Source: Flavobacteriales bacterium (lineage in GTDB: Bacteria; Bacteroidota; Bacteroidia; NORP154). Taken from it: a stretch of DNA of 6,465 nt. This document shows, piece after piece, positions 5,467 to 6,465 of this stretch. The DNA lies in NCBI GenBank assembly GCA_012965625.1, contig DTSC01000461.1, forward strand, positions 1-6,465, read 5' to 3'. The position numbers and the translations under genes are program-made. Under the pieces are notes generated by a model. That model was given only the letters and a program-made list of their open reading frames with translations. It had not been told where the DNA came from and made no database searches. Numbering within the stretch: the first letter of the stretch is position 1; every line of letters begins with the position of its first letter.

Positions 5467-6465
5467 TTATTTCTGAATTATCAGGCTTTTAGTAGACTGT
5501 GTACCATCGTCCTCTAAACTGACCAGATAGATCCCCGAGGAATAATCCGACAGATTCAAGTTCATTATTCCATTCCTAGCGCTGGATTCAAATACAACCT
5601 TTCCAAATATATCCTGCACCTTAATAAGTGCTGTGCTGGAACGAACTGTATTAATCCTAACAGTTATAATTCCATTTGAAGGATTCGGATATATGCGAAA
5701 CTTGCTTAAAGCCCGAGTATCTTCAATTCCAGTTGGTGTAACGGTAAGAATCACCATTGCGTTATCACACAAAACAGGAGATCCATTATCACATACCGTG
5801 TATGTCAACGTATCTGAACCTTCAAATCCAGCATTGGCTGTGTAAGAAATGCTATCTCCATTCATAACGGTAGCAGTACCATTGTTGGGGCCTGTAAAGA
5901 TCGTGGTAGTTAAAGGATCTGCATCGAAATCATTCACCTGAACATCTACAACAATAGTCTGGCCCACTGAAATAGACACCATATCATCGTTCGCCTGTGG
6001 TGCATTATTTGCTATGGAGCTTGGCTCAATTTTGATCACCTCATTGGTAAGGTAATTCACATACCATATTCTGCCTTCAGGTCCAATAACAGTTCCCATA
6101 ACCCCGGCATTCCCGGTAGCAATGCGCTTCATTTCCACTGCTGGAATGGTAGTGATGTCGTAAATAATGATCTCTCCAGTGCTGTGATCTGTAACGATCA
6201 TTCTGTCATCGATTATATCTATGCCAGATGGTTCAACGAGTCCAGAGCTTACAACAATTTCCCATGTTGCACCGTCCACATTCTTATATTCGGCCAGGGT
6301 TTCATATGGACCATAGGATGGCGTTCCACCAATAGTTCCAGAATTGATATCCAGTCTCAGCACTCGTTGGTTACCATTGTCAACGATGTACAACCACCCA
6401 GTTTCCTTATCCAGCTCCATATGGCTGCCTATTACATCGTTGATCCTATCTACCGTCATGCCCGA
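5467..6465 (-). CDS. NHL-like beta-propeller / Ig-like protein with T9SS type A sorting domain (5' partial)
   Basis: Partial: the frame is open through the right edge of the window (two codons before the ATG at 6459), and no signal peptide is present, so the true start lies outside. Numbering from that Met, residues about 10-147 contain propeller-like blade motifs: GWLYIVDNGNQRVLRLDI (21-38), a blade ending DRMIVTDHSTGEIIIYDI (85-102), and GPEGRIWYVNYLTNEVIKIE (126-145). Residues about 152-242 are an Ig/cadherin-like domain of the type repeated in bacterial surface proteins (APQANDD start, VNDFDADPL, GFEGSDTLTYTVCDNG). Residues about 253-330 are the sorting domain (IYPNPSNGIITVRI, DIFGKVV, YSSGIYLVSL). 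It is therefore a T9SS-exported surface or secreted protein. NHL propellers serve as binding platforms or, in some families, enzymes; no catalytic motif is visible in this portion. It has its own terminator, so it is probably not in the same transcript as the copper-related genes. Confidence 0.8.
   Translation of the reverse strand, partial: SGMTVDRINDVIGSHMELDKETGWLYIVDNGNQRVLRLDINSGTIGGTPSYGPYETLAEYKNVDGATWEIVVSSGLVEPSGIDIIDDRMIVTDHSTGEIIIYDITTIPAVEMKRIATGNAGVMGTVIGPEGRIWYVNYLTNEVIKIEPSSIANNAPQANDDMVSISVGQTIVVDVQVNDFDADPLTTTIFTGPNNGTATVMNGDSISYTANAGFEGSDTLTYTVCDNGSPVLCDNAMVILTVTPTGIEDTRALSKFRIYPNPSNGIITVRINTVRSSTALIKVQDIFGKVVFESSARNGIMNLNLSDYSSGIYLVSLEDDGTQSTKSLIIQK

Noticed and set aside
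5633..5845. Plus-strand 70-residue ORF opposite the Ig-like domain
   Set aside because: Antisense to clear Ig-like and sorting domain sequence; no independent support.

Overview
The window looks like low-GC DNA from a member of the Bacteroidota. Four of the five proteins end in a type A sorting domain of the type IX secretion system (T9SS): a YPNPS/FPNPT-like start, an L.SG.Y core and a basic tail. The signal peptides have the phylum's typical ...AQ| ends, Shine-Dalgarno sequences are not obvious, and a perfect Bacteroidota-type promoter (TTTG-N19-TAnnTTTG) precedes the first gene. A marine flavobacterium-like organism is plausible, but genus cannot be read from the sequence.

Layout. Positions 1-614 hold no intact gene. 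The first ~210 bases contain what looks like a frameshifted remnant of a protein-coding gene, and the rest is non-coding up to the promoter at about 560-590. At 615-2572 (+) a two-gene operon with a TAATG stop/start overlap encodes a secreted MbnP-family protein and a diheme cytochrome c peroxidase/MauG-like protein (MbnH-like). A short convergent gap (2573-2625) follows. At 2626-5182 (-) lies a second two-gene unit: a thioredoxin-fold CxxC protein, then a multicopper oxidase with all copper ligands present. Both carry T9SS sorting domains. An intergenic stretch (5183-5466) has a strong hairpin terminator. A third minus-strand gene (NHL-like propeller + Ig-like + sorting domain) runs off the right edge.

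How the genes may work together. In the characterised MbnP/MbnH pairs, the diheme enzyme oxidises a tryptophan of MbnP to kynurenine, which creates a copper site. Finding that pair back to back with a multicopper oxidase and a CxxC thioredoxin-fold protein suggests an envelope or cell-surface copper handling module. In it the heme enzyme stays on the periplasmic side and the copper proteins are exported by T9SS. The family assignments are well supported by motifs. The joint function is inference. The most interesting sequence-level point is that the diheme enzyme contains no tryptophan at all, so the inter-heme Trp of classical CCP/MauG enzymes is replaced (by Leu111), while the catalytic Gln/Glu positions are kept.
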